Source: Maylandia zebra (Eukaryota > Chordata > Actinopteri > Cichliformes > Cichlidae). From it: 64,000 nt of DNA. A model generated the notes under the pieces. The model was not told the origin of the DNA. It saw only the letters and a program-made list of their open reading frames with translations, and ran no database searches. The stretch lies in assembly GCF_041146795.1 (NCBI RefSeq), contig NC_135185.1, positions 23,208,529 through 23,272,528 of the forward strand, written 5' to 3'. This document shows, one piece after another, positions 1 through 11,100 of this stretch (position 1 is its first letter; every line of letters starts with the position of its first letter). Made by a program: the position numbers and the translations under genes.

Positions 1-340
1 AGGACCCACTGATGATCCTCTAAACTCACCCGAAACTCTGGCTGATTGGGACCCACACCCAGTTTCACACCTTGGCTCAGGCGATTAGAGGATCATCAGG
101 GGGTCCTTTTGTCCCTCTGTGGGGGGTTACTCCCACTAGGTTTAAATCTGGGACTCTCCACCATTTGACCTTAGAACTGAAGAAGCTTCTCGGATGAGAG
201 GTGAAACGTCTTCAAGCAACTTAAAGAAGTCCAGACGCTTTTCTTTGCAAGCTCCTTTGACTACGATGACCTGGATGACTGAGAACCTTCACAGACACTG
301 TGTTGTATTTACTTTGCCAGGAAGCTGGGAACCAATGCCA
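1..340. repeat. Interspersed repeat with short inverted arms
   Basis: Positions 1-23 and 85-107 are near-perfect inverted copies of one another (one mismatch, core GATGATCCTCT / AGAGGATCATC), so the first 107 bases can fold into a hairpin with a 61-base loop. The following stretch to about 320 contains a motif (GAGGTGAAACGTCTTCAAG) that I recognise as a common dispersed fish repeat of uncertain class. The left boundary may lie outside the window. No gene is seen here. Confidence 0.55.
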
Positions 341-453
341 AACCAGTGAGGGACTTGCATAGTTTTTATGTTTTTAATGTTAAACATATAAAAATTTGCT
401 ATACCAACGTTACCAGTACTTCCCACATTGCCCCACACATTGCCCCTTTCTTT

Positions 454-1895
454 AATCAAATCAAATCAAATCAAATCACTTTTATTGTCACATCACATGT
501 GCAGGTACATTGGTACAGCACATGTGAGTGAAATTCTTGTGTGTGAGCTTCACAAGCAACAGAGTTGTGCAAAATACAATAATGTAAACAAGCAAAATAC
601 AAGAATGGCTACATCTGAAACTAATAAATATATGTACAATATATAATAGTATATGTATTCCTGGATGTGTATACTAAATATTTTTCTACGTGTGTGTGTG
701 TGTACACATATTTTACAAATTAAATAGAGTAAACAATAAATAAAATATATAAAAATATACAGAGTTGAGACATGTGCAAAACAGTGGCATTACTGTACAG
801 TATGGAGTGCATAATGTTAAAGTTCCAGTAGTGAAGCTGAGGTGTCTATGACGTGTTCAGCAGTCTGATGGCCTGGTGGAAAAAGCTGTCTCTCAGTCTG
901 CTGGTACGGGACCGGATGCTGCAGAACCTCCTTCCTGATGGAAGTAGTCTGAACAGTTTATGGCTGGGGTGACTGGAGTCCTTGATGATCCTCCCCGCTT
1001 TCCTCAGGCACCGCTTCCTGTAGATGTCTTGGAGGGAGGGAAGCTCACCTCCAATTATCCGTTCAGAGCACCGCACTACTCGCTGGAGAGCTTTGCAGTT
1101 GTAGGCGGTGCTGTTGCCATACCAGGTGGTGATGCATCCAGTGAGGATGCTCTCAATGGCACAGTGATAGAAGGTCCTGAGGATGCGGGGGCTCATGCCG
1201 AATCTTTTCAGTCTCCTGAGAAAGAAGAGGCGCTGCTGCGCCTTCTTCACTGTTTTGTTTGTGTGTACTGACCATGTAAGATCCTCAGCCAGGTGTACAC
1301 CAAGGAACCGGAAGCTGCTCACTCTCTCCACAGCAGCGCCGTTGATGGTGATGGGGGTGTGTACTTCTCTGCACCTCCGGAAGTCCACTATCAACTCCTT
1401 TGTCTTTGCGACGTTGAGGGTGAGATGGTTGTCTTGACACCAGTGGGTCAGGGCGCTGACCTCCTCCCTGTAAGCCGTCTCATCACCATTGGTGATAAGA
1501 CCCACCACTGTAGTGTCGTCCGCAAACTTCACAATGATGTTGGAGTTGTTAGTGGCCGTGCAGTCGTAGGTGTAGAGTGAGTACAGGAGAGGGCTCAGTA
1601 CACACCCCTGTGGAGCACCAGTGTTCAGTGTGATGGGGGATGAGGTGATGCTGCCCAGTCTGACCACTTGGCGTCTGTCAGACAGGAAGCTAAGGATCCA
1701 GCTGCAGAGGGAGCTGCTCAGTCCTAGATCCTGCAGTTTCCTGTCCAGCTTCGAGGGAACGATGGTATTGAATGCTGAGCTGTAATCTACAAACAGCATT
1801 CTCACATACGTGTCTCTCTTCTCCAGGTGTGACAGGGCAGTGTGTAGTGTCAGGGCTATGGCATCATCAGTATTATTTTGGATTTTATCTAATCC
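454..1895 (-). mobile_element. 5'-truncated LINE of the CR1/L2/Rex type
   Basis: The element reads on the minus strand. Its 3' end is marked by short tandem pentamers (TCAAA)n at 454-478, the usual tail of CR1/L2-like LINEs, preceded by a 3' UTR without coding potential at about 480-845. The coding part is the C-terminal half of the reverse transcriptase. The 5' end is lost at about 1890, where the open frame runs into unrelated sequence. Loss of the endonuclease and N-terminal RT parts makes it a dead copy. Confidence 0.85.
846..1895 (-). pseudogene. LINE reverse transcriptase, C-terminal fragment
   Basis: An uninterrupted minus-strand frame of about 350 codons encodes recognisable RT landmarks in order: the palm segment [11 protein letters not shown], the block [19 protein letters not shown], the catalytic [10 protein letters not shown] (FADD codons at 1515-1526), then [13 protein letters not shown] and the thumb-like [15 protein letters not shown]1/L2-type C-terminus ending [15 protein letters not shown] follows. 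A full LINE would have several hundred more residues with an AP endonuclease upstream. That part is missing, and the first ~25 residues of the open frame come from flanking DNA. It is a retrotransposon fragment, not a host gene. Confidence 0.88.
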
Positions 1896-2225
1896 ACGCA
1901 GTGTCAAAAGTACACATACAGGCTCAAGTGTATACACTATATTGCTAATAGTCTTCACTTGCTGCCTTCACACATATGAACACAAGTTACATTCTTAATC
2001 CATAGGGTTTAATATGATGTCTGCTCACCTTTTGGAAAGAAGAAACTACCAGTTGCATTCAAACATGATCACTAACAAAAAGTAAACAGGCCTTCACCTT
2101 GTTAAACTGATAGATATTGTAGAACATTGAATAGCACTTATTAAGGGAATTAAGTGATTTGATGTCTATATTTGAGTCTGTATTTCTGCTTTTGACCCTG
2201 TGTGGATTGAAGAAAATCCCAAATA
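1885..2225. repeat. Diverged inverted repeat pair flanking about 230 bp
   Basis: The minus strand of about 1885-1935 and the plus strand of about 2168-2225 share a sequence around CTGTGTGGATT..AAAATCC.AAATAA, roughly 75-80% alike over some 50 bases by eye. The LINE's 5' truncation point lies just inside the left arm. The pair could be the arms of an old DNA element into which the LINE inserted. I do not recognise the family. Confidence 0.45.
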
Positions 2226-2640
2226 AATTCAAAGCTGTGCATCAGATTGATGCATACTGTAAATTAATCATTCCTGACTGGAAAAAGAACAGTTCAAAGA
2301 AATTATTAAAAGCCCGAAATTATCATGACTTTCATGCCCATAATGAGTGTATAAGAACTTCTGACCACTACTGTATTTCTGAACTTCTTAAAACATATAA
2401 TTAAATTAAAAGAGTCAAAGTATTATTAAAAATGACAATAATAATACACTAGGATATTTAAACATTAAAGAGCTTAACCAATTCTGAAGTCTGGTCTAAA
2501 CTAAACTAAGATGGAAACAAAACATTTTAAATGAATGGAAATTAAACTACAGAACTTCAATAGCTACCACTTACAGGTGGCTCGTTATTTGGTTTAATTT
2601 GTGCGCACAATAAGAGATTTTCATATAGATTCCTCGCGTG
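2226..2640. other. AT-rich intergenic stretch, no gene seen
   Basis: This stretch is AT-rich, with only short open frames interrupted by stops and no convincing splice-linked coding. It separates the repeat block from the CpG-rich promoter of the sumo3-like gene. Confidence 0.5.
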
Positions 2641-2840
2641 ATCGAGTTTTTTTTGCATAGACGCGCGCTCCCGCGATTTGGCAACCACGTGGTGTTTTAA
2701 GGGCCAATGGCTTATTTGCAGCAACGGTCTGAAGCGCGCACCCGTTAGCAGGGCAGAGGAGAGGACAGAAGGCGGCAGAAAGACAAATAAAGCCGAACTA
2801 GCAGATTATTCTGTAAACTGCAACGCGAAATCCTGCCGAG
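2641..2840 (+). promoter_or_regulatory. CpG-rich promoter and 5' UTR of sumo3-like gene
   Basis: CpG dinucleotides become abundant from about 2630 and stay so through the first exon and start of intron 1 (to about 3450). A CACGTG E-box lies at 2686-2691 and a CCAAT box at 2704-2708, with no clear TATA box. This is the usual design of a housekeeping promoter. The transcription start is probably within 2700-2780 and the start codon is at 2841. Confidence 0.5.
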
Positions 2841-4231
2841 ATGTCAGAGGAAAAGCCAAAGGTAATATATAGAGGTTTATATAACTGCTTGCTTGTTATG
2901 ATGGCTGAGGCGAGCTCCTGCGAAACCGTCGCTTATATGTGCAATCTAAAAATGGCCTGGTTTGCACGTTTCTCTAAATCGGCGCAGTGTTTGTTTCGCA
3001 AATGAATGAGTACCCGCACATTCATATGTGCGTCTATATGCGCTCACACAGCTCACTGTAGGTGAGTTTGGGAGGGATGTTGTCCCGCTAATTGGGGTCT
3101 AAAAGGTTGGGAGCAGGAATGTCAATTACACCATGATTGTTATTTGCGGATTTTTTTCTTTGTCGAAACGGGACCACGCTATGTCCGCAACGCCGCAAAT
3201 GCCGCAACTGCAGCAGTGGCAGAAGAGCGCAAATGGAGGTGACGCACCGCCTTAAAAACTGATGTGACTATGGTATTCTGGTAGTTTTTATTTTATTTGT
3301 TTTAATTTTTTCGTTGTGCTGCTTGTTGTACCACAATACTTCATAACAAAACTGCTAGCAGCGTTAGCCGGTAGCTAAACTCGCCAGTGGTTCTGAGCCT
3401 AGCCCGGAGCTAATGATGCTAACGTTAGCGCCTGTGAGTGCCTTGTGTGAACGCATATGGTAGCATGTCTGTGTTATTGAGCTCCAATGTACGTTTTGTT
3501 TTAATCAAAGCATCAACTGAATAGTATGGCAGTAATTCAACACAAGTCACATCTGTGTTTTGTGACACGGCTGTTAAAATTGTGGGATTATATGCCTATT
3601 AGTTTACTTTCTGTATGTCTGAGCTAGCAAGGCTAACAGTATTGTGGATGTCGCTTTAAAGAAAACGTATACGTACTATGCATTACTGTGGTTGCTAATC
3701 CATTTGTTTATCAAGTGTTAAACCATTGTGTTTCTACAGGAAGGAGTAAAGACTGAGAATGACCACATCAACCTCAAGGTTGCAGGGCAGGATGGGTCGG
3801 TGGTTCAGTTTAAAATAAAAAGGCACACACCTCTCAGTAAACTAATGAAGGCATACTGTGAACGACAGGTAAGCTGCTGTAAGTTCTTAAGCAGCATGAT
3901 TACATGCACACTTAACTTTGCTGTTCTTTTAACGGAAAGGCGGCATCTTCATCTGCAGGGTCTCTCAATAAGGCAGATCAGGTTCAGGTTTGATGGCCAG
4001 CCGATCAATGAGACGGATACGCCTGCACAGGTATGATTATTATGCACTTGTAACCATTATTGAAACACATTCAGTTTCTTTAAGATTACAGCGCACTTGT
4101 CCCCTAAATAAATTGAATATGTTTGCAATACTGTAAAATAATTAATATATGGAACATCTTTTTCTCAGCTGGAAATGGAAGATGAAGACACCATAGATGT
4201 TTTCCAGCAGCAGACAGGCGGCCATTGCTAA
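2841..4231 (+). CDS. sumo3: Small ubiquitin-like modifier 3 (SUMO2/3 family)
   Basis: Four coding exons (2841-2861, 3740-3868, 3959-4030, 4169-4231) join in frame with GT-AG introns to give 94 aa. The protein is the SUMO2/3 type: it begins [16 protein letters not shown], has the beta-grasp fold sequence through [19 protein letters not shown] and ends in QQQTGG plus two residues (HC). The single-N 'TENDH' start is the SUMO3 version; SUMO2 has 'TENNDH'. Lys11 lies in a VKTE sumoylation motif, used by this family to build poly-SUMO chains. SENP proteases must remove the last two residues to expose Gly-Gly for conjugation by E1/Ubc9. The tail is as short as in SUMO2, unlike mammalian SUMO3. Whether this is fish paralogue a or b cannot be told. 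Confidence 0.95.
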
Positions 4232-4314
4232 GCCCTACCCACCTCATTGACGGCCACCCTCAGACAACGCCCTCAACCATCTCACTGTCCATCCCTTCCC
4301 CACCACTCCCCTCA

Positions 4315-4346
<32 letters not shown>
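4315..4346. repeat. (ATT)n microsatellite
   Basis: About ten consecutive TAT/ATT triplets in the 3' UTR of the sumo3-like gene. Confidence 0.9.
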
Positions 4347-5744
4347 TTTCAGTTTAAAGATGTCTGTCATGGTTTTCGTCAGGTGTTGGCGGGGGGCCTC
4401 GTTGGCTGTTTATGTGCTGTCTCAGTCAGGACTGAACTTTTGTGTGTCAACAGTCTCTCTGCTGGCCAATCAGGACACAGATTTCCTTCTGGCACCGCTG
4501 GCTGTGATTGGACCAACAACTCATCACAGCTGTTCCTGGTTTGTCACTGCTTTTGGTTCACTGTGCAGTGAAAGCTTAGTATCCAGTAGTTTGTCACTGT
4601 TTTCATCCATCAGGGTTGAATGCGAGGCTCTGCAAGTGTTTTGTCCAGGGGTCACTGTCAGTGGGCATAAAAATGGTTTGAAGTGGAAGCACTATCTGAA
4701 CATAATACACACATGCTTCCCATTTCACATTGCTTTTCTGTGTGTTTGTTGTCTGAATGGTGACTCGTTTTGTTTGTTTTTGTTTTGTTAAATGAATTTT
4801 AATTCTTTGCATTTTAGGTGCTTCTGCAATGTTTCTTTTCTTTTGTAAATGTTAATTTTAGTTTTTTCGTCTGTTATTTTAAACATTAACACCCATGGGG
4901 CATATGGTCGACATTTTTTCCCCCTCCTGTACAGCAGTATCAGAATGGGTGTTAGATAAATGTTGTGGGACTTGGACCAATACTCCAAAAACAGAACGTC
5001 TGCTTCATATTTGACGTGCTTCTCTTTAAAAAGCCAACTTCAAGGTGAAAACTGTCACATTTAAAGGCATTTATATTGCATCAGTGTTTGCTTCCTCTTA
5101 GATGGCTACTCAGTGAGTGACTGTGGGTGTCTGCGGTACAGATGGATATATGCTTATGCAGAAATGCTTGTTTCAGGGGAAAGAATTCATCTATATCACA
5201 GAAGTGCATCCACGGTGTAAGCTGGTGGGCGTTTGATTGTGTAAAGAATCTCTTGGTGCAAAATACATAACATTTTTCTTTTTGGTTCTGTTTTTTTCCA
5301 AAGTGGGCTAGTGACCGGTCCTTGTGATGATCTCAAAAGCAGGTCTGCTTGTTGTAGAGGGTGGACTGTGAGTGGGAATAACTGAAAGGTTCCTGAATGT
5401 TTTTTTTTTTTTTAGGTCAGGTGTCTCATCCCCTGTATTGCCCTAGCACAAGTAGGCCAACGGGAACACTGAGTTTTAGATGTGCTTTGAAGAGGAGCAG
5501 GTTCAAGTTTGAGCAAGGGTATCCAGCAAAAGTTGGACTGTCTTTGCTAAAAGACACCAATGACACTTTTCACTACTGTGCCAGCTGCTGAGATGCTGTC
5601 TGCTTGTGTGTTGTTACAGTGGCAGTCTTTCAAGTGGTGATGAGCGTCTTTCACTATTTTTACATTCTGGAGAGTGAAGCATGCAGTTCGTTTCATATCA
5701 GGAGGTCAGCCATTGGAGTTTGGGAGACAAGTGTTCTGTACCTA

Positions 5745-6330
5745 CAGGGCCCCGTTCTTCGTATGTGGGTAACCAAATTATCTTTGAATGTAAATAGTCT
5801 GAAATGAGCTAGGATTTCTTTTTTCCCCCTTTCCTCCCCCCAGTTCAGCCACGGTTCATTAAGCTCAAATCCTGAAAAGAAAAACCCAGCTTTTTTGAAG
5901 TTAGTTGGATTCAAGTTATTAGAAAAGGTTGCACCTTTCAAAGTTAAAAACACACTGCAACAAATGAAATGTAGGTTTTAATACGTGCTTTAAAAACTGT
6001 CTGAACACTTTCAGCTACTACAGTAAATGTTTTTCATCTTTTATATGAATAGTTAAGAGTTGGTGCCAGTACTGAGAAATGAAACCTTATTTCCTTGCAC
6101 AGCCATCAGTAAGCATCTGTCAGTATTGTATTGCACAGAGAAATGTTGAGTGTTTGTGCGACATGCATCTGCACAAGCCAGTCAGCAATCATGATTCCAG
6201 CTTTCGTCACACAAAGTAAGAGCACACTTTACGATGCCAACAAGCAGCCTTCCGCTCGCATTTCAAGAACCCAGTGAGCTGGACAAAGGTCAGCTGAGCT
6301 AAACTGTAAAGTACGAAGAACGGGGACCAG
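5745..6330. mobile_element. MITE-like element with terminal inverted repeats
   Basis: The left end (from 5745) reads CAGGGCCCCGTTCTTCGTA and the right end (to 6330) is its inverse complement with one mismatch (TACGAAGAACGGGGACC..). The 586 bp between them has no transposase frame. This is the structure of a non-autonomous DNA transposon, lying entirely inside the sumo3 3' UTR. I cannot assign the superfamily. Confidence 0.7.
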
Positions 6331-6420
6331 GTCTTGTCATGTTATGTTTTCTCTACTGATTTGTACATTATTTGTGGTCTTTTACTACTGTATACAATAA
6401 ATATAGTTTGGTACTCAGAT

Positions 6421-7895
6421 TTGATGTCAAGTTTTTGTTTTTGTGTTTGACCAGCTAATCTGTTTGTTTTAAAGAACATAACTTAAAGCCCCTTTTCTGT
6501 CTCCAGGGAAGGGAGGGGTAAAATTTGGGTACCCAGATGCACACAGATGGGAGCTAAGGATCCAAAAGCACCGAAAACCTGTTTTCTAATGTGCAAAAGT
6601 AACCATTAGGTGGCACCACTGGTCCATACCAATACCATGTCTTGGGTTTGCTAAAGCTTTGCTTTCATAAAAACATGAAAGTAGTGGGAAAAACCGTAAA
6701 CTTAGCTGAAGTGTGTTTCAGAAAATGAGGTTCTGAAGTGGTCCTCAAGCACACTTCTTCATGTAGTAGACAAAAGATGACTAAATTTAGATAAATGAGT
6801 TAAAAAAGGACAAACACTGATTATCATCTAAAACTTCACCATCGTCTTTATTACCCAGGTCCAAATTTAGAACGTGGCATCTCATCTGATAGTCTGTGTG
6901 AATACTTGCATTCAGTATAACCGGAACAGTGATAAGATTAATCATAGCGGCCGATGAGTCAAACCAGGAATAAGGAAAATCAGGGACCGGTGGACAATCT
7001 GCATCTGCTTTTCTTCATCTAAACGGGTTCAGGGGTGTAACTGCTGTTCCTGGCAGTAAGAGAGATTGATGAATGGGTAAAGGAAAATATACTGGTATGT
7101 ATTTTGCATCCTTGATATTTGTGGCGTCCATAATCTTAATGTGGGTGGAAGAAGAAAGACTGTGTCATTTGCCTTGTAAATGTGCCGGATGGTTCTGAGA
7201 GATCTGACACAAGCAGACATGCCGCTGTTCCTCATGAGCACCTGGTGACCATCAAAATAAGATTAAACAGACTTGAGGAAATCAATGAATGTCGAGTTTG
7301 AGTGGCACTGAACATCCTCTGTAGGAGACTGTACACTTTCAGGTACTCCACTGTGACTGACTTGGCCCACCCAGGTTGACATACATGCAAATATGTATTA
7401 ATTGCAAAAACTATCTGACCAAGCTGCTCTTAGTACTTTCTCCATTACAGTCTTTGCTTATGTTAATACTATTTTGCTAATTCAAAACATATATGTGGTT
7501 CAGCATACTATTTAGCTTTACTATCTTGAAACATAATTACTTTTTCAATACTTGCAGAGCTTTCAGGAAGCATCTAGATGTCCTGAACATACACTAAAGT
7601 GCGATCACAACTAATATAGTAAAAGCTCGGCTTGGATGCACTGCTTGACCAAAGCTCGTGCAAGTGTTGTTGTTTTCTTTTGATTGCCTTTTAATAATAA
7701 CAATAAAAAAAGCCCTTTAATCAATCATTTTTCATGTGATCACATTCAGATATTGTGCCTGTCTGCTTGTCTGTGAGCGTACACGTATACATTAACAAAG
7801 TGGTGCAGCTCACCCCTCTGGCAGGTCTGTGTCATCAGATTTGTGGTTGAGTGCGGATGACTGACAGGGTGCTTAGTGATTTGCATGAGTCCGGA
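6421..7895. other. Intergenic region between sumo3 and tspear
   Basis: No confirmed gene. The minus strand at about 6780-7255 has unusually long open frames that resemble broken coding sequence (see findings), but I recognise no family. The rest is AT-rich non-coding sequence. Confidence 0.5.
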
Positions 7896-7904
7896 GTTTA
7901 AAAG
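7879..7904 (+). promoter_or_regulatory. Candidate tspear promoter: octamer plus TATA-like box
   Basis: A perfect octamer motif ATTTGCAT (7879-7886) is followed 11 bases later by a TATA-like TTTAAAAG (7897-7904), about 290 bases upstream of the tspear start codon. A transcript starting near 7925-7930 would include an upstream open frame from 7934 that itself looks like a short signal peptide (MLWDFLLLTSILGYQC). Position and motif quality are the only support. Confidence 0.3.
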
Positions 7905-8193
7905 GAGCTGCAGGTGCAGGTTTTTCCACACTTATGAATGGATCTCTCCAAGCGCGGATGCTCTGGGACTTCCTACTCCTGACATCAATCTTAGGTTACC
8001 AGTGTGACTTTAATGATTGTCACCCGAATTTCTTCATAGACATTTTTTTGTTTGGAGCTGGAATTCTTAGCAGGCTCAATATGAAGTGTACACAGCTTTC
8101 TGGTGTGTGTTGTCATTTAGGATAGGCAAAGAAATACCTTCAGTATGGAGACATTCCTACCAACTGGAAACTGAAACAAACCGATTTTCTGCA

Positions 8194-11100
8194 ATGTCAA
8201 CGCTGATATTTATGCCGTTCCTTCTCCTGGGGTTAAGAGTAACTGAGACAGCCACAGAAACATGGAGGCAATGTACAGGTATTATTCAATTTTTATTCTA
8301 TTTTATCTCTTCCAGTCTCAGCTGAGTTCAGCACATGTAATGTTTAGTTAATTATTATACAGCGAATGGCTTACTGTTTCATCTAAAACCCAGGAAGCCC
8401 CTCTAGCTAAAATACTTTTTGGTAATTCCAGCTGTCTGCATCTGCCTACAGTACAGTAGGAGTGCTTCTCTGTGTGGACGTGCATGCCACTTTAACCTAA
8501 ATGAACATCCATAAACAAGTACAGACATTGGGTGTGGTTGGGATTCCACAACAATCCCGTACACATTGAAATATTAGGACGTACACAGCGCATGTTTACG
8601 TGATGTCTCATCAGTGTGGGAGTATTATTATTTTTCTGTTATCGTTGCTTAGGAAAGAGTATCTTTTTAAAAAAAATAATTAAATAACAAACCCACTGAA
8701 GTCTCATAAAACCCCACCACTACCTAGGGCTGTTTCTCACACTCCAGGGTGTGGTGGTGGCAGTAGTACTGGGACATTGAGGAATTTATTAGTTTCCTGT
8801 GGATCCTGACCTTTTTGACTCGTGTCCCTTTAAAACAAACCTCTGGTTTTGAAGATGCTCTACCACACTCAGCACTTAAGGTATATAGAGTAAGTAATCC
8901 TGCTGGTGCACTAATCATTTCAGCTCAAACTTTATATGCTCTTAGGTATTTTTCTTTCTTCTTTTTTTTTTTTTTACAATAAAGCATCAAATCACACTTT
9001 TCATTGCAAAACCTAAAGTTATTAAATTATTCTAATGTACTGAAGTTGAGTGAAAGTGTGAAGTACGGTGAATAGATTACTTCTACTGCAGCCTGAGAGC
9101 GATTTTGTTTAAATCCACTTTAAAAACTTTCAGCTTTTATTCTTTTCTAACCCATTAATCATCCCAGGAATTCTGCAGTGTTACTTTCGCAACACGAGGA
9201 AGTTTAAAGTTTGGCCATAAAACTCACTGCCATAGTCTTTATTTGCATATTTTGTTCAGGTTCGCTTCCCCTGGATCTTCTATCTTTTGTCCTTGAGAGG
9301 GACCCATCCAAACTTGTGCCGGGGGTGCACATGAAGCAGGCCGGTGGGGTGAGGGGGATTCATTTCTCAAGCCCTGATACCGCACTGAGCTTTCCCTCCT
9401 CCCAGATTCTGGTGAACTGTGACCTCTTCCCCAAGGAATTCTCCATCGTTCTGACATTAAAAGTCTCCGACAGTGCACCCAAGGTGAGCATCTGACTGAA
9501 ACGCCTCGGTACTAATGACTGCAGGGGTGTGAAAATAGGAATATGTTGCAAGTAATAACAGTTGATTACTTAAGTAAAATAATAGATGCCACCACTCCAC
9601 CCTGCTTTGCTTGAGGAGATGTTGTGTGTTACATAAATAGAAAGACTGTGTCTCTGCAAACCCAAAACACAGAATAGATTTGACAGAAATTCCTGTTACA
9701 GTGCCATATTAACCCTGACAGAAAGATGAATGCATACGCTGCTAAACTTGACACAGATGTCGGTATTGCTCATATTTACTGCCTATTGATTTATTTGCAA
9801 TTAAACTTACATGCAAGTCTGTTCTTCTAGTGCAATTTAGTGTTTCAAATTGCAACATAGTTCATTACCCATCACCTAAAAAACTCCATTCTTGATTAAA
9901 AAGCGTATGCACTTTGTTAGCATCGTCCGCTGCCAAATTCAGTGTGTCTGGGCTTCCTTCTTGTTTTTCCAAACAGGGGAATGAATATGTGTTTTCTCTG
10001 ATGGGGCCGAAAGGACGACCAGTGGATCAGAACAAAGAGGAGAATGATGGAGGCAGCAGCTTGAAAAGCAATAAAGAGTCAAGTATCACCGGAGAAGAGC
10101 AACACAGTCAGAAGACAAGAGTCAAAAGTGATGGGCGCCTCATTCTTGGACTTAAATTCTCGGGAAAGCGTCTGCACTTCCTTTATAAAGGTCACAGAGG
10201 GGTTGTAGAGCACTGGGTGTTTCGAGGCACCCAGCTGGCTGACAGCCAGTGGCACACTCTTGTTTTAGCCATTGGTAGTCATCACGTGAAGCTCACAGTG
10301 GATTGCAGCTCACCAGTGGAAATGTAAGCTCAGTTTCTCTCCCCTCTTTCTCTTCTCTGTTCTCTGGGTGGATACGTCTGTTTCCCACTTTACTCTGTTC
10401 CCTCCGATTTTGCCTTGAGGCGCAGTAGATCCTTCACCACAATAAAATGGTCCTGCTCAAAATCTGCGTATGCCCTGCAGCCATATCACAGTAGCCTGAC
10501 AGTGTGTGATAGATGGTTTTTTAGTGGAAATTCCCTCTGGCACGCCGAAAGGAGGAATATCAACACCCACACAGCACTTGTACATGTAATACAGTTCATG
10601 TCTCACACTGAGTCCTAGAATGAGAAGAACAGAGTGAACTACTTTAATTATAGAGAATTTAGTTCATTTACAGAAGAAAAACAACTTACTCCACCTATTA
10701 GAAATAATTATGTATATCTTTTATGGCAAACAGCATTCCCTCCAGGCCTTTCCCTTCAGACCTCAACATTCAGGGATCCAGATTCCACATTGGTAGTCGG
10801 GGGCTGTGGAAGGGCTTGTTTTCAGTAAGATGCCTTTCTTTATTTCAGACTATAATAAGATTTGTAAAGGATATGCCATGAACTCGGAAATGATTACCTC
10901 TTCTGTGACCACATATCCAGGGTCTACTGCGACAGCTGGTTTTGGTGCCAGGTTCAGATGCTACCCATCAGATCTGCCCCTCTTCTGACCTCCAGCTAGC
11001 AGCTCTGTCAGTACCACCACTGTTTTTAGACCTGCCAGCCACAGGAGCAGAAGATGATAGACATGGGAATACCTATGGTAATTTGCATATGCATGTATTT

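Larger units (their letters stand above)
4232..6420 (+). other. 3' UTR of sumo3-like gene with poly(A) signal
   Basis: After the stop at 4229-4231 there are about 2.2 kb with no significant coding frame, then a canonical AATAAA at 6396-6401 followed by a T/G-rich stretch. I take this as the 3' UTR. It contains an (ATT)n microsatellite at about 4315-4346 and a MITE-like element at 5745-6330. Earlier polyadenylation within it is possible. Confidence 0.55.

Noticed and set aside
960-1580. Plus-strand frames antisense to the LINE
   Set aside because: They are shadows of the reverse transcriptase frame on the minus strand.
4225-4791. 188-codon plus-strand frame after the sumo3 exon
   Set aside because: It overlaps the true sumo3 stop in another frame, includes a microsatellite run of Tyr codons and lies in the 3' UTR; no domain is present.
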